From assembly GCA_964431805.1 (NCBI GenBank), contig CAYSKV010000003.1, positions 1 to 64,000 on the forward strand: 64,000 nt of DNA. The letters run 5' to 3'. The position numbers were made by a program, and so were the translations under genes. The stretch comes from JACPHD01 sp964431805. Its GTDB lineage: Bacteria; Patescibacteriota; Patescibacteriia; Patescibacteriales; GWC2-42-12. Numbering within the stretch: the stretch's first letter is position 1; every line of letters begins with the position of its first letter. Positions 63,907 through 64,000 of this stretch are shown here, piece after piece. The notes beneath the pieces were generated by a model, which saw nothing but the letters and a program-made list of their open reading frames with translations, made no database searches and was not told where the DNA came from.

Positions 63907-64000
63907 ATGATAAAAATAGATTACGAAAAATGCTGTTGGAAAGACGGTAAATGTTCAAGTTGCTCTTGCTCAGGCGCTAAATGCGTTGGTTGCGCTGAAG
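63907..64000 (+). CDS. Cys-rich protein, 5' part (continues beyond window)
   Basis: Only the first 31 codons are present. They encode a very Cys-rich start (EKCCWKDGKCSSCSCSGAKC then VGCAE) with eight cysteines in 24 residues. This looks like an iron-sulphur or other metal-binding domain. It begins five bases after the TM1266-like gene and probably belongs to the hydrogenase cluster. Family not recognised. Confidence 0.6.
   Translation, partial: MIKIDYEKCCWKDGKCSSCSCSGAKCVGCAE

Noticed and set aside
1..64000. CRISPR arrays, rRNA genes, prophage or integrase genes
   Set aside because: No regularly spaced repeats, rRNA or recognisable phage/integrase proteins were seen.
1..64000. Alternative genetic code (UGA as Gly)
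   Set aside because: UGA ends adk and the 7520-7681 gene at expected positions, and internal UGA is not needed in any conserved protein here.

Overview
The window looks like part of the chromosome of a Patescibacteria / Candidate Phyla Radiation (CPR) bacterium, probably of Parcubacteria type. The base composition is AT-rich. Genes are short and densely packed, usually with AT-only upstream regions and no Shine-Dalgarno (SD) site. The S10-spc ribosomal cluster lacks the L30 gene between rpsE and rplO, which is a CPR trait. Many conserved proteins are trimmed (ThrRS without a TGS domain) or carry basic or acidic tails. TGA is an ordinary stop here (adk, the 7520-7681 gene), so this is not a code-25 lineage.

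Layout. 1-5.7 kb: 3' part of a ComEC channel, a surface protein, the detached ComEC-type metallo-beta-lactamase, a MITE-like element, a CheY-like receiver, a palindromic repeat and ndk. 5.7-8.0 kb: an accessory island of small proteins of unknown function. Each of its three transcription units begins with a promoter, a short peptide ORF very rich in one class of amino acid (Ile; Val/Leu; Phe/Tyr) and an intrinsic terminator whose 5' arm can instead pair with the end of the peptide ORF. 8.0-13.4 kb: tRNA-Pro, two membrane transporters and a frameshifted seven-bladed-propeller surface protein. 13.4-31 kb: rpmB, an M50 protease, the str operon (rpsL, rpsG, fusA, tuf, with two small intruding genes), and rpsJ through secY. 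31-38 kb: a DUF475 membrane protein, adk-map, ruvX, recO, small unknown proteins, aspS. 38-41.5 kb: a second accessory stretch ending in pyrF and an orotate phosphoribosyltransferase. 41.7-49 kb: YbaK-like deacylase, scpA/scpB, D-Ala-D-Ala carboxypeptidase, thrS, gyrB (minus). 49-59 kb: a membrane protein, RodA/FtsW, L25, pseudopilins, prmC, prfA and rpmE (minus), rpsB-tsf-PSP1. 59-64 kb: a candidate structured RNA, then gap, a NuoF-like NADH oxidoreductase, an [FeFe] hydrogenase and a TM1266-like hydrogenase regulator.

How the genes work together. Most of the window is translation machinery with minimal cell-envelope, chromosome-segregation and pyrimidine functions. The gap-hydB-hydA cluster suggests fermentative energy metabolism in which NADH from glyceraldehyde-3-phosphate oxidation is discharged as H2. 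Pilin-like proteins, ComEC and the surface proteins fit DNA uptake and attachment in a host- or partner-dependent small cell.

Most notable finding. Three consecutive ribosome-mediated attenuators (5.7-7.2 kb) appear to place small proteins of unknown function under control of charged tRNA-Ile, tRNA-Val/Leu and tRNA-Phe/Tyr. Also notable are a covarying palindromic repeat shared by the ndk and rplR leaders, a likely structured RNA upstream of gap, and a contrast in SD strength between accessory and housekeeping genes. All calls come from reading the sequence; no database search or folding program was run.
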